NCBI RefSeq assembly: GCF_001039355.2
Contig: NW_019775688.1
Location: 154,174-218,173, forward strand
Reading direction: 5' to 3'
DNA from: Lingula anatina
Lineage: Eukaryota; Brachiopoda; Lingulata; Lingulida; Lingulidae
Length of the DNA: 64,000 nt
This document shows positions 55,272 through 64,000 of the stretch, in pieces (positions within the stretch are counted from its first letter, which is position 1; the number at the start of each line of letters is the position of its first letter). A model generated the notes under the pieces. It was not told the origin of the DNA and ran no database searches. It was given only the letters and a program-made list of their open reading frames with translations. Position numbers and translations under genes: made by a program.

Positions 55272-58200
55272 AGGATTGTGGGAGGGACCCCTATATTTGT
55301 GCTTTTACCTTAGGCAGATTTATGAAAATTGAGATGACATTCATTACTGAATCCTAATGGCAGAAGGGTCCATCTTTTTATCTTAGCTTATGGAGATGGT
55401 TTGTCACTTAAATTTAAGTTCAGTGGAAATACCACATGAATGCAGGTCACATTTGGTATGGACTGAAGGGGTTTTGGGTAGGAAGTTCCTTCATTTACTG
55501 TGGGTCATGGAAGACAGCTGCATATTGTACAGTGTATTATTTAATATCAGATGCTTGTCACCTGTGTGCAATATGTCATTCTCATTCATTCACTTGAAGC
55601 TTGACACATGTGGCTATAATACCTGCAAAGTGGATCTTAACAGCAAGTAATTTCAAAAACACCTGAGGGGCTGACGGTTTTCAAAGCAGATAGCATATTA
55701 TTTGCTCATGGCATAATAAACCAATAAGACATGCTTTAAATCTACAGTGTGTCAGATAAGATGACAGCCAGATTCATAGACATTTATAGTTGTACATTTT
55801 GTCTGGGTTCTTTTCTATAAACAGCTTAATGCACATAAAGTATATCTTTGTCAAAATCTACATTGATTAAGTAAAAAATTATCAGTGGGATAAATGTTTC
55901 ATGAGAGAATGAAAAACATATGTGCTACATGTACAGACGGTATACAGGGCCTTGATGACAATGATTAATTACGAAACAATTATAATTGAAATATGATTTC
56001 CAACCCTTCAGACCTGTAAAGATCTGCATCAATCTCAAAAGTCTGGGAAAATCTCATCCCTGCTGAAACTTTATTTATTTTCGCAAGTCAAGTTATTATG
56101 AGGATTAGTCTCTTAATTTCTGCTTCAAGATCAACAGTGAACATTGCTAAACTCTCAGCAGGTGCATAAGATGCACACCTGACCATATTTTCTCTAAATG
56201 AAGTCATGTCGTCTTAGACCCCATTCCCACAGATTTTAGAGCGATCTATCCCTGTGGGGAGTCTCACTAGATTACTGTCAGCTTAGCTGGCTTAAGCATC
56301 TGTCCTGCCTACTAAAAGTTGAAAGGGGGTAATTAACTGCCCTGCACGCTCGGCTGACTGCAATTTAGCGTGAACCCCCAGGGAGTTAGGTCGATCCAGA
56401 TCTAAATCTCTGGGAATGCACCCTTAGATTTCATAGAATCTAAATATAGCAACTTGACAGTATAACAATACCTCGTTTGTTATCCAAAATCACAGATTTG
56501 TGGCCTGTCCAGCCAACAATGTGTGGTTGGGTGGTAGGAGTCTCAATGAAGGTGAATAAAATGAATGTGTTTCAGAAATGGGGGAAGATAAATTCCTAGT
56601 AGAGGTCAAGACATGCTGCATAATAGAAAAAGAGGCTGGAAATTTATCCAAAAAGCCTACTTCAGTTTAATTATTTCCTTTTCCAGGAGATTACTTGAGT
56701 GGGACTATGACTTGTTTTTTAACAGCATCATTTTTTTTGACAATTATTTTTTAATTCATCACCACAGGGTTGATAACAAAGCTGAGGGGTCAAAGTGTTT
56801 ATAACCCAGAGGCAATACCAGTGTTAAAGGGTGTCTTGCCCTTGTACATTTACATGCACTGGGCAAAGATGGGCATATGCTTTACCTGTAACCTGCATGA
56901 CCTTCTTGTAATATTTGTTTATTTAGTGAAACTTCATTAAAGCACTATGGGTAATTGCTGAAATATGAGAGTCATAAGTTAGGTTTATTTCTTATCCAGC
57001 CAGTATATTTACTGTAATTCATTATTTACCCCTCACACTTGCAACAACTACCAGAGAAATTCGGTAATTCGCATTTCTACAACATAGCTCCTCTGTTGCA
57101 GTACATATTTAGCCCAGCCAAAATCTGCTTAACTGGTTAACAAGCAGTGTCTCTCTGTAAGCAGGTTTGATAGATAAAATATATTTTTGTTTTTAAAAGG
57201 TGTAACAAGCATAGCTGCTGAATTTTATGATCTATTTAATTTTACTTTAGGGGGAGGGAATGTCATACATGTACAGTGAGAGTATAAAAATAACAGCAGT
57301 CTGGTTTTTCTGTTGGTACCTTATTAATTAATTTTTCTGATTCACCCAACCAATACCTTTTCCTCAAAATAAGGGTTAGTCACACTCAAAAATCAACTAA
57401 TCAATTCTGGCTGGCCTAATTATATTTTAATCAAAGAACTAGAATACTAATGCCCCTGTTGTAAAGATTTTTTACCTACTGTATATTATTTTTTACTTAA
57501 GTAGTATGCATATGGTATATACATTATAGGGTTAAAAACTGGCTACTTGATGCCTGCTGCCATGTTATTGAACCAATTTTATATCATTTCAAAGTGCAGT
57601 GATATTTTGGGGATAAAGTGCATTTGACATAACGATAAGACTTTAAATAATGCACTCAAATAACTTTTTGGAACGTATATAGCTCTAATGAATTTCAAGG
57701 TCATCAGAAGTTGTTTGCATTTTGCTTTCATTATAAATAACTTTATCTACTGAAATGATTTGGTAGTCTATGAAATTATCTGATTTTTTTATGTGTGCCA
57801 CTCAATCATCATTTATCATACACAAAAAGATAGTAGTAATAGGCTCTGTTCCCATAGATTTTAGATCGATCTATCCCTGCGGGGAGTCTCATTAGATTAC
57901 TTTCAGATAATCCGACTTAAATGTCCGTTCCGCCTACTACAAGCTGTAAGGAGGTAATTAACTTTCGTGTCCGCCCCGCTGACAGCTATTTAGCGTGAAC
58001 CCCCAGGGAGTTAGGTCGATCTAAAGTAGGTCGATCTAATCTATGGAAATGGGGTGATAGTCATCATCATAAGCTAAGCAGGCTTTAACTCAGATGAAGT
58101 GAGAGATGCTTGGAATATCTAGAGCACACTTCATGCTGATATGAAAGCATTTGAGTATCTGTATGTTTTGTGATATGAACATCATTTGGACTTTAACAAC

Positions 58201-59462
58201 TCCCCATGTTAGTGGATTTTCAGGTGGGGTCAAGTCGGGCCTTAAACGAGTCATCAGTAGCCTCCATTCCAGTTATACTTTACAGCTCCAAGTCAATCAA
58301 AACATTAGAGCATTACATTCCAAAAATCTTCCATTTTCTCTGTCTTTTTATATTTCTGGAGATTTTTTTTTAAATTTCCCTGGAAAAATCTATAACTTTG
58401 TTAATATAGCTTCTAAATACTTTGGTACATGTATAATCCATATATTGTCTAGAGCTAAAAGCTTGTTGTAGCAATGTTATTGTGTCATTAAATATAAGTA
58501 AATAAAGACAAGTGTGGTGGACCATGAAGGCTTCAGGGGTATTGGGGATGTCATTTTTATTATGGAATAATTGCTATTTTTGTTATACTTAAGCAATTAA
58601 ATAAATATTTTCCTCTTATTTTTAAAAAAAATTTTTTGGAGGCTTTTTTTTTAACTTGATGGCCTGCTAAATGTAAATTGAGAAAAAATAACATACGACA
58701 CCCTTGAAGTTTGTGGCCAAGTTTTGTTAAACACATTTCAAAATATGTATCACTGATTTTCCTTGTTATCAGTTAATTTTTTTAGAAAAAAATGCCTAGC
58801 CTCTGTGTATTTTTGATTTTAAATTCTCCTTTTTTTCTTCAGCGTCCCATGGAAGCAGTCTGAACTGCCTAGTCCATGTTGTGATGTACCTCTACTATGG
58901 ACTGTCAGCCATACCTTCTGTAAGAAAACATCTCTGGTGGAAAAAATACATCACAAAATTCCAACTGGTAGGTAGTTGGTATCAGGTTTACTGATATAAG
59001 CATACAGTCATCATATTTATGAACCCCAAACAAAATTTCACTTTTATTGCTTTTATGCCTTTTGCTGTCAGTGCCATAAGAATTACCATGGTATTGATAT
59101 TTAATATTAGATAAATATTTGTAAAATGTTTCTAGTAATTCTACTTCCAAAATATCTGTATGAAATGCAGGTTCTCTAATTTTTCATGATTTATTTTTCA
59201 GATACAGTTTTGTATCACTCTGAGCCACACACTTAACTCATTTAGAAACCAATGTCACTATCCAGTATGGGGAAAATACCTCCTGACTGGCTACATGGTT
59301 CTCATGCTGATTCTTTTCATGAATTTCTATGTTCATGCCTATTTCTTCAAGAAGAGAATTCATATAAAAACTGATCATCTTAGCAATGGTGCTACAAATG
59401 GGCATGCCAAAGGAGGCGATGGACATATTAAGAATGGCTACATTTCTCTGAAAGCTGATTAA
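52365..59462 (+). CDS. Very-long-chain fatty-acid elongase, ELOVL2/5-like (6 coding exons)
   Basis: Condensing enzyme (3-ketoacyl-CoA synthase) of the ER fatty-acid elongation cycle, adding two carbons to acyl-CoA from malonyl-CoA. Exons 52365-52425, 53141-53331, 54517-54609, 54876-55047, 58843-58967 and 59202-59462 give 903 bp, 300 residues; human ELOVL5 has 299. Diagnostic motifs: KxxExxDT (K127, E130, D133), the histidine box HWFHH (150-154), NxxVHxxMYxYYG (180-192) and QLxxFxxxxxH (Q213-H223). The text after the box, [11 protein letters not shown], resembles ELOVL2/5 (ASMLNIWWFVM), and Q145 sits five residues before the first box His, as in PUFA elongases. Several hydrophobic helices are visible. 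An in-frame TAG (52344-52346) precedes the ATG. The C-terminus LKAD has a Lys at -3 but no second Lys. Substrate preference is inferred. Confidence 0.93.
52473..52692. mobile_element. Palindromic element, family copy 1 of 3 (elongase intron 1)
   Basis: 220 bp. Ends CATTCCCACAGATTTAGATC and, inverted, GATCTAAATATCTGTGGGAATG. Internal arms also pair (ATTGCTGTCA / TGACAGCAAT; CTGTCACGC / GCGTGACAG). No coding capacity. Confidence 0.85.
52838..53010. mobile_element. Inverted-repeat element with TTATA target-site duplication
   Basis: Ends CTAGGGTAGCGCTAGCA and TGTTAGCGCTACCCCAG are complementary apart from two changes, and the interior is also partly self-complementary (CCAAATCACC, TTTGGCTAAATTGGC). 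TTATA flanks it at 52833-52837 and 53011-53015. Confidence 0.82.
53141..53331 (+). CDS. Elongase coding exon 2
   Basis: 191 bp, [20 protein letters not shown] ... [12 protein letters not shown] ... [18 protein letters not shown]. DPRxxxW and LGPxxMxxRxP are ELOVL landmarks; two membrane helices. Confidence 0.94.
54185..54350. mobile_element. Diverged relative of the foldback element at 45825 (elongase intron 2)
   Basis: Shares GAGACATATCTGTGAATATCT and GGGCCTGGTAGA with the 45825-46003 element; boundaries approximate. Lies between elongase exons 2 and 3. Confidence 0.6.
54517..54609 (+). CDS. Elongase coding exon 3
   Basis: 93 bp, [20 protein letters not shown] then [11 protein letters not shown]; the ER-lumenal or loop segment before the catalytic core, variable in the family. 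Confidence 0.9.
54876..55047 (+). CDS. Elongase coding exon 4, catalytic histidine box
   Basis: 172 bp, [20 protein letters not shown] ... [18 protein letters not shown] ... FAPGGL. Carries KxxExxDT and HxxHH. Confidence 0.97.
55222..55270. repeat. (CA)n/(TA)n microsatellite
   Basis: About 19 CA units followed by a short TA run, in the elongase intron after the histidine-box exon. Confidence 0.93.
56222..56418. mobile_element. Palindromic element, family copy 2 of 3 (elongase intron 4)
   Basis: Starts CATTCCCACAGATTTTAGAG and ends GATCTAAATCTCTGGGAATG, with the shared internal words GGGGAGTCTCACTAGATTAC and GTGAACCCCCAGGGAGTTAG. Same family as 52473-52692. Confidence 0.83.
56819..56922 (+). 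repeat. Dispersed 104-bp repeat, copy A (elongase intron 4)
   Basis: Begins CAGTGTTAAAGGGTGTCTTG and ends TTGTAATATTTGTTTAT. Differs from copy B (59697-59800) by only two substitutions over the core. It has short self-complementary words (CTTGCCC / GGGCAAAG). Confidence 0.92.
57845..58053. mobile_element. Palindromic element, family copy 3 of 3 (elongase intron 4)
   Basis: Starts CTGTTCCCATAGATTTTAGA and ends GATCTAATCTATGGAAATGG, with GGGGAGTCTCATTAGATTAC and GTGAACCCCCAGGGAGTTAG inside. More similar to copy 2 than to copy 1. Confidence 0.82.
58843..58967 (+). CDS. Elongase coding exon 5
   Basis: 125 bp, [20 protein letters not shown] then [17 protein letters not shown]. HVxMYxYYGL and LWWKKYIT are conserved in ELOVL proteins. 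Confidence 0.96.
59202..59462 (+). CDS. Elongase coding exon 6 and stop
   Basis: 261 bp, [20 protein letters not shown] ... [20 protein letters not shown], then a polar Gly/Asn/Lys/His-rich tail ending in TAA at 59460-59462. Confidence 0.93.
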   Translation: MQFCITLSHTLNSFRNQCHYPVWGKYLLTGYMVLMLILFMNFYVHAYFFKKRIHIKTDHLSNGATNGHAKGGDGHIKNGYISLKAD

Positions 59463-61575
59463 TGATTTCATACATTGTTAAAACTTAGTGTTTTTGATAT
59501 GCTTCAACCACTTACAAAAAGTTTTTCTGTAGGAAAAATTATGGTGCCTTAAAATATCATCTCTATATTTTGTTGAGAATTTACAGTGTAAAACAAAAGC
59601 ACTGGTGGCATTATTTTTGTGATTTTTTGAATTTTTCGACTGTTTGTGTAAGAACATTTTAAAGGGGTTTCAGCAGATAAAATGTCAGAAACAAAACAGT
59701 GTTAAAGGGTGTCTTGCCCTTGTACATTTACATGCACTGGGCAAAGATGGGCATATGCTTTACCTGTAGCCTGCGTGACCTTCTTGTAATATTTGTTTAT
59801 CATGTTTATTGTTCAGTGAAGATATTAGAGGAGGAAACTCATGGATTTGACATCTGTTGTTAAGAAATGTAAGAGTTTTTGTCTTTATGAGGAATTTTTC
59901 ATACTTTTAAGTAACAAGTTTGTCACTTGTCAGTTGTCACTGCTTTGCAACTGTTGCCACTGCTTTTTTTTTTCAAACAAGAATGGACACATATTCATGA
60001 TAAATGAAGGAGTATATTTTGTTTTACTTGGTTAAATTCATTAGACATCCCTTTTTAGTTTTTTTAAAGATTGTATTGCGCTTGCATATTAATGGGTCAG
60101 CAGAATTTATTTTTGCAGCTGGTTGATTACATTTCAATGTTTAGATGTACATTGGATATAATTATTGTAATTTTCATTTGCTGTGATATAATAGAAAGAA
60201 CTTTTATATGTGTAAAAATGTACGAGTTGAATTAGTACCAATTAATGAATTCCACTAGTCTTTACATTTGTAACTATTGTAAGAGCTTTATATTTTCATG
60301 TTGTCTCGTACTAAAACAATAAGTGCAGTGAAAAGAGTGGCAATTTTCAAAAGGTATTTTGTTTCCAAGTTGTGCCATATTTTAAGGCATTTCATCTTCA
60401 TTTCCCTGCTATTTTCCATTATATTTATATAGTTCATGCTGTGGAATCATTTGCAAATGGGGACAGGACTGAAAAGTCTGGGATTCCAGGAATTGTCCAA
60501 TCACTTTGCTTTGAAGTTGTAATTTATTACCCCTGATCTCTGCTTTATCTTTCTATGGGTCCATTTTTCATTAAAACCTTTGATATGATAGTGTGCCCCA
60601 TTTGTTTTGTTAATATAGTTGCAATAGACGTTGTTTTAAATTACTAAGTCACTTAAGAATTTTATAAAATGTTCATTTTTTCAACTGTATAGAAGTGGTT
60701 TTATGGTAATTTGTTACAATTAAACTCTATGTTCTTTTTCATTTTTGATAATTTTAGCTAGACATGCATGAATACAGTCAAAATATCTCTTTAACATGCC
60801 TTTAATGTTCTTAGGCTAGTCTATGTTGATAATGACCAACATAACTGGTGTTATCACAGAGGCACCTGCATGTACATACATGTGTAAAATACTTGGTTTA
60901 CAATCCAGCAGAAAGTGCCAACTTTTTTAATACTTAATTAGATGATTTATCTTGAAATTGAATTAAAGAATATAAGATTAAGATGCTCTGTCAGAACACA
61001 AAATAGTTCAATGTCCTATTTTAAATAATTTGCACACACAGAATGTATGCTTCACAACTTAAAAATGTTCAAATTCATGTTGTTTTTATATTCAACACAC
61101 AGCTACAATGAAAATCATTGACATAATTTGTCATATTTCTTTGTTTTAACATCTAAATATTAAATTCTTATAGTTATTTAACCTGAATTTCCAGTTTGAT
61201 CTGTTTGACTTAGCAACAATGTTTTATGACCTTCCATTAATGATACCTCAATCTGTCAAGATAAGCAGATGTTTGTGTTGAAAACCATTGTTTCAATATA
61301 TTTTTAGCATTATAGGCCCCTTTTACCAGCATGTTCTATGTGTATTTTGTATATTGGTTGTGTGTCTGTATGACAAAAAAGAAACCCTATTATATAAATT
61401 ACAGTAGTATTAAAATATTTCACTTGTCAAATTGAAATATAAGGTTGGATAAAATTTTGGTTTTGAAATATTCTCATTATTGGAAATGCAAAATAATAAT
61501 CCCATCTTAAAACTGGACATTGCTTTTATTATCTCAAGTCCATTTACAGAATAAAATATTCACAATGGTTCAGAT
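59463..61575 (+). other. Elongase 3' UTR
   Basis: About 2.1 kb of AT-rich sequence after the stop, with an AATAAA at 61550-61555 and earlier ATTAAA-type signals (for example near 60720 and 60963). It contains copy B of the 104-bp repeat. No coding exon seen. Confidence 0.6.
59697..59800 (+). repeat. Dispersed 104-bp repeat, copy B (elongase 3' UTR)
   Basis: Same orientation as copy A, 2.9 kb away, with two substitutions (GTAGCCTGCGTGACC against GTAACCTGCATGACC). After the shared end it carries a 13-base insertion before CAGTGAA, which both flanks share in part. Confidence 0.92.
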
Positions 61576-62011
61576 ATTGATCCCATATAAATCACTAAAG
61601 AGAATTTAACAAACAGATTTTCTCTTAAATGGTTTTGTGGAAGGAATTTGCAAATTTTACCACCATGAACATGTTTTACTTTTTCAAAAATGTAAACTTA
61701 CCAATCAAAATCTTGCTTTTGAAAAACTTTAGAGAATAACCTTTTTAATACCAAATTATTCAAAGATGCATACCAGCCTCTACAAATATAGTAATATTGC
61801 TGCTGTATGAATTACAATCATTAGTGGGAGTATAACTCCTGCAGCCAATCCTATGTCTATATTTACAATCTGATAGTGATTCCACCAAACAATCACTACA
61901 GTATTATAATCTTGCAATGAATTTCCAGCACAACATTGCCGAAGGGGAATTGATTTTTTTCCTTCACGACTTTGCACTGGTACTAGCTATTATTAAATTT
62001 TCATATCAGTA

Positions 62012-62443
62012 TTTATTCTTGTGGTCAGGCTGTCTGCCACTTAAATAATTGAGACTTCATATTCATTGAATAGGTCCGTCTCACTGGAAGCTTTGATAGA
62101 ATCTTCCATGAACAAAAATTATTAATACCAAAGGGAGTAGTAACAATTCCATTGCATATTCACAGAATCTTGATCGCTGTCAGTTTCTTTTTGCCAAAAT
62201 GTGTATTGTTTTCTTCAAATTTGTTATTTCAAGCTCCTGCCACAAAAAGTCTTTAATTCCTATTAATGTCTTTAATTTTGAGCAAAATTATTCTAAAAGT
62301 TATAACCAGAAACATGACTTCTCTGTTTAGCTTCTCTACATTACAGTTGTCACTTCTGCCACAAATAAATAGGTAACAGTTGCTCTTTAAAATAAATCCA
62401 GTCGTTTTTCCAGCTCCTGCAGGTGCTTTAATTCCTGCACTAG
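62012..62443 (-). other. Putative RMC1 3' UTR with polyadenylation signal
   Basis: On the minus strand an AATAAA lies at 62017-62012 (TTTATT on plus), about 430 bases past the stop codon. This leaves about 450 bp between the likely 3' ends of the two convergent genes. Confidence 0.5.
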
Positions 62444-62523
62444 TCAGGAGGGCACAGAAGGCATTAAGGCATCTGCTCCAAAAAGTCCTTCAAAATATTT
62501 GACATAGAGCTCACAATGCTCAC
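62444..62523 (-). CDS. RMC1: RMC1 last exon and stop
   Basis: 80 bp, GEHCELYVKYFEGLFGADAL then MPSVPS and TGA. Joins the previous exon in phase to give APGEHC. Confidence 0.92.
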
Positions 62524-63957
62524 CTGGAGTTGGAAAATGTGAGGGAACTGTTATAATTCTGTTCAGTAAAAATGGTTTTACGTACTTAAATGTGTGCATG
62601 TAATATTGGTAATGTAGAAGATTTGATGAATTTATATTGAGAGGCAATGCTAATGATGATTTGTTTACCTGGTATAAAGGGCAACTGGACACATTTCAAC
62701 ATTTTTGAGTCTATACTATTTAATTCCGGGGAAGATGGTGGTGTTAGTGTGGTTGGATTGAGGAAAGGGTGACTGTGGAAAGAAAACTGACCTGGAGCAA
62801 ACTTGGAGACCTGTCTCATTCTGATGTTCCTCTGTTCAAAGAACTTGTATACTGTGTAGAACAGCATGCTGTCCCCTGTTTGCTTGGCTGCCTCTAGGAA
62901 CTTCCTTGCTGACACCGTGTCCACCACACCCACACTGCGGATAAACCTGGAGGCAAGATGTTGGTTGTGCATGACAGTTTTCACTTGATTTCCTATGTCA
63001 CATTTACTAAGCTTTCAGCTAAAACAATTCTAATACAGACCAGTATTATGTTTGTCCACGCTCTGCTGTCACCTTGATTGGATAGTAAACGATTGTCAAT
63101 TTTATATTTTATTGTCTCTATGGGGTATATGGGGACTTTACGACATTAGGTTTGAATGCTTTAACCACTTTTGATAGGTTTTTTTTGCATTGTATTAGAT
63201 TAATGTGGCAGTTTAAGGTCGTTCTAGGTGGTTTTCAAATTTATGCACCAGGTTTTAAAATCATATAGCGATTTTACGACAATCGTTTACTATTCAATCA
63301 AGGTGACAGCCGAGCGTGTGTTTGTCCATAAATAAGAACAAGGAAATGTAAAATGCAGAGACAGAAATATGTTGCATATACATTTCTCAGCATTATAACT
63401 GTTTATATTTTACTGTTAACAGTAAGAACTTTCTTTTTCAATTTCAGTTACTTTTCATTAAGTTAACTTAGACAAGGAAAAACGTATATTTTCCAATAAA
63501 CAGCAATCAAACAATAATAATAATAACAATAATAATAATGCCCTACCTTAAGGCAGACAACAACTGGTGTTTTGACAGCAATACTTCAATGATCTCTTCA
63601 TTGGCTGTGTTTAATCTCTTTTTAAAAAAGTGAAAGACATTTATTCAAAATCTTAAATGCCCTGTCTAACTGCTTTTTTAATTTAGTATAGTTAAAATTT
63701 GATATGAAATGTTTATCATGTTTATCATGTTTGACTGGACTACAATCGTCTATGAAAAAAATCTAAAAGTCAATAAACACAGCTTTTTTCTGGTAATGTA
63801 TTTGATGGAACTATAGCAGTAAAAATTAAATCAAAAATCACTGAGGTTAAATCCAAAGCATATGGACCTCTAAACATAGTGACCTTACCTTGAGCATATC
63901 CAGAGCCAGCTGGTGTGCAGGAGCATACACACTTTCCAATGACAACAAAAGGCAAGC
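62444..63957 (-). CDS. RMC1: RMC1 (C18orf8/Mic1) homologue, last four coding exons, runs off the right edge
   Basis: RMC1 is the metazoan third subunit of the MON1-CCZ1 complex, which activates Rab7 on late endosomes and lysosomes. Minus-strand exons 63957-63889, 63617-63547, 62946-62792 and 62523-62444 join in phase and end at TGA (62446-62444). The reading is ACLLLSLESVYAPAHQLALD, RLNTANEEIIEVLLSKHQLL, then FIRSVGVVDTVSARKFLEAA KQTGDSMLFYTVYKFFEQRN and GEHCELYVKYFEGLFGADAL. This matches the human C-terminal region (ACLLLSLES, PPAHQLSLDMLKRLSTANDE, SARKFLDAAKQTEDNMLFYT, RFFEQRNQRLR, FTPGEHCEEHV; recalled). 125 residues are present of a protein of roughly 650. It is convergent with the elongase gene. 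Confidence 0.9.
62792..62946 (-). CDS. RMC1: RMC1 exon (second from end)
   Basis: 155 bp, FIRSVGVVDTVSARKFLEAA ... TVYKFFEQRNIRMRQVSKFA. The SARKFLxAAKQT and FFEQRN motifs are the clearest RMC1 signature. Confidence 0.94.
63059..63318. mobile_element. Terminal-inverted-repeat element with 10-bp target-site duplication (RMC1 intron)
   Basis: The left end starts CGCTCTGCTGTCACCTTGAT, then TGGATAGTAAACGATTGTC; the right end is its near-complement GACAATCGTTTACTATTCAATC ending GACAGCCGAGCG. TGTTTGTCCA flanks it directly at 63049-63058 and 63319-63328. A duplication of 9-10 bp fits Mutator-like elements. 260 bp, non-coding. Confidence 0.88.
63547..63617 (-). CDS. RMC1: RMC1 exon (third from end)
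   Basis: 71 bp, RLNTANEEIIEVLLSKHQLL then SAL plus two bases. The acceptor AAAAAG has a weak pyrimidine tract, but its position is set by family similarity and phase. Confidence 0.88.
63889..63957 (-). CDS. RMC1: RMC1 exon (fourth from end)
   Basis: 69 bp, 23 codons: ACLLLSLESVYAPAHQLALD then MLK. Acceptor ttgcag, donor gtaagg. Confidence 0.9.
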
Positions 63958-64000
63958 CTGCAACAAATGTGAATAAAGAAAGATGAATATTTCTATTGCT

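Noticed and set aside
1-64000. CRISPR arrays, bacterial operons, tRNA or rRNA genes
   Set aside because: None visible. The sequence is animal nuclear DNA with spliced genes; tandem arrays here are microsatellites and minisatellites.

Overview
This is animal genomic DNA, AT-rich and intron-rich. Exons are mostly 50-250 bp with GT-AG introns, microsatellites are common, and short inverted-repeat elements sit in introns. It holds four conserved metazoan genes. The dystrophin exon lengths match the vertebrate gene closely, and two diverged copies of one segment look like alleles of a highly polymorphic animal. This suggests an invertebrate deuterostome (lancelet, hemichordate or echinoderm), but the species cannot be fixed from the sequence. 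All gene calls rest on reading spliced exons by eye: splice sites, codon phase and recalled family motifs.

Layout. (1) 778-23379, minus strand: the 5' part of a dystrophin/utrophin gene (15 coding exons, 630 codons), covering a new short N-terminus, two CH domains, a short hinge and the first spectrin repeats; the rest lies beyond position 1. (2) 23.5-28.4 kb: the intergenic space between this gene and a divergently transcribed neighbour, with one clear terminal-inverted-repeat element. (3) 28481-48967, plus strand: an SLC5 sodium/solute symporter of the SLC5A8/SLC5A12 type, 16 coding exons, 608 codons when each exon is used once. Exons 2-8 occur twice (29.7-36.6 kb and 36.6-43.7 kb). The two copies meet at the only N in the window (36599) and differ in coding sequence only by synonymous changes. 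I read this as two haplotypes left side by side by the assembler, not as a real tandem duplication. (4) 52365-59462, plus strand: an ELOVL fatty-acid elongase, closest to the ELOVL2/5 type (300 codons), with a long 3' UTR. (5) 62444-63957, minus strand: the last four coding exons of an RMC1 (C18orf8/Mic1) homologue, tail to tail with the elongase gene.

The four genes are not a pathway: a membrane-cytoskeleton linker, a plasma-membrane solute transporter, an ER lipid enzyme and an endosomal Rab7-activation factor. I found no undescribed biological system. The unusual content is structural: the probable haplotype duplication with allele-specific insertions, a broken tandem copy of a dystrophin splice acceptor, and at least seven families of palindromic or terminal-inverted-repeat elements, several with visible target-site duplications.
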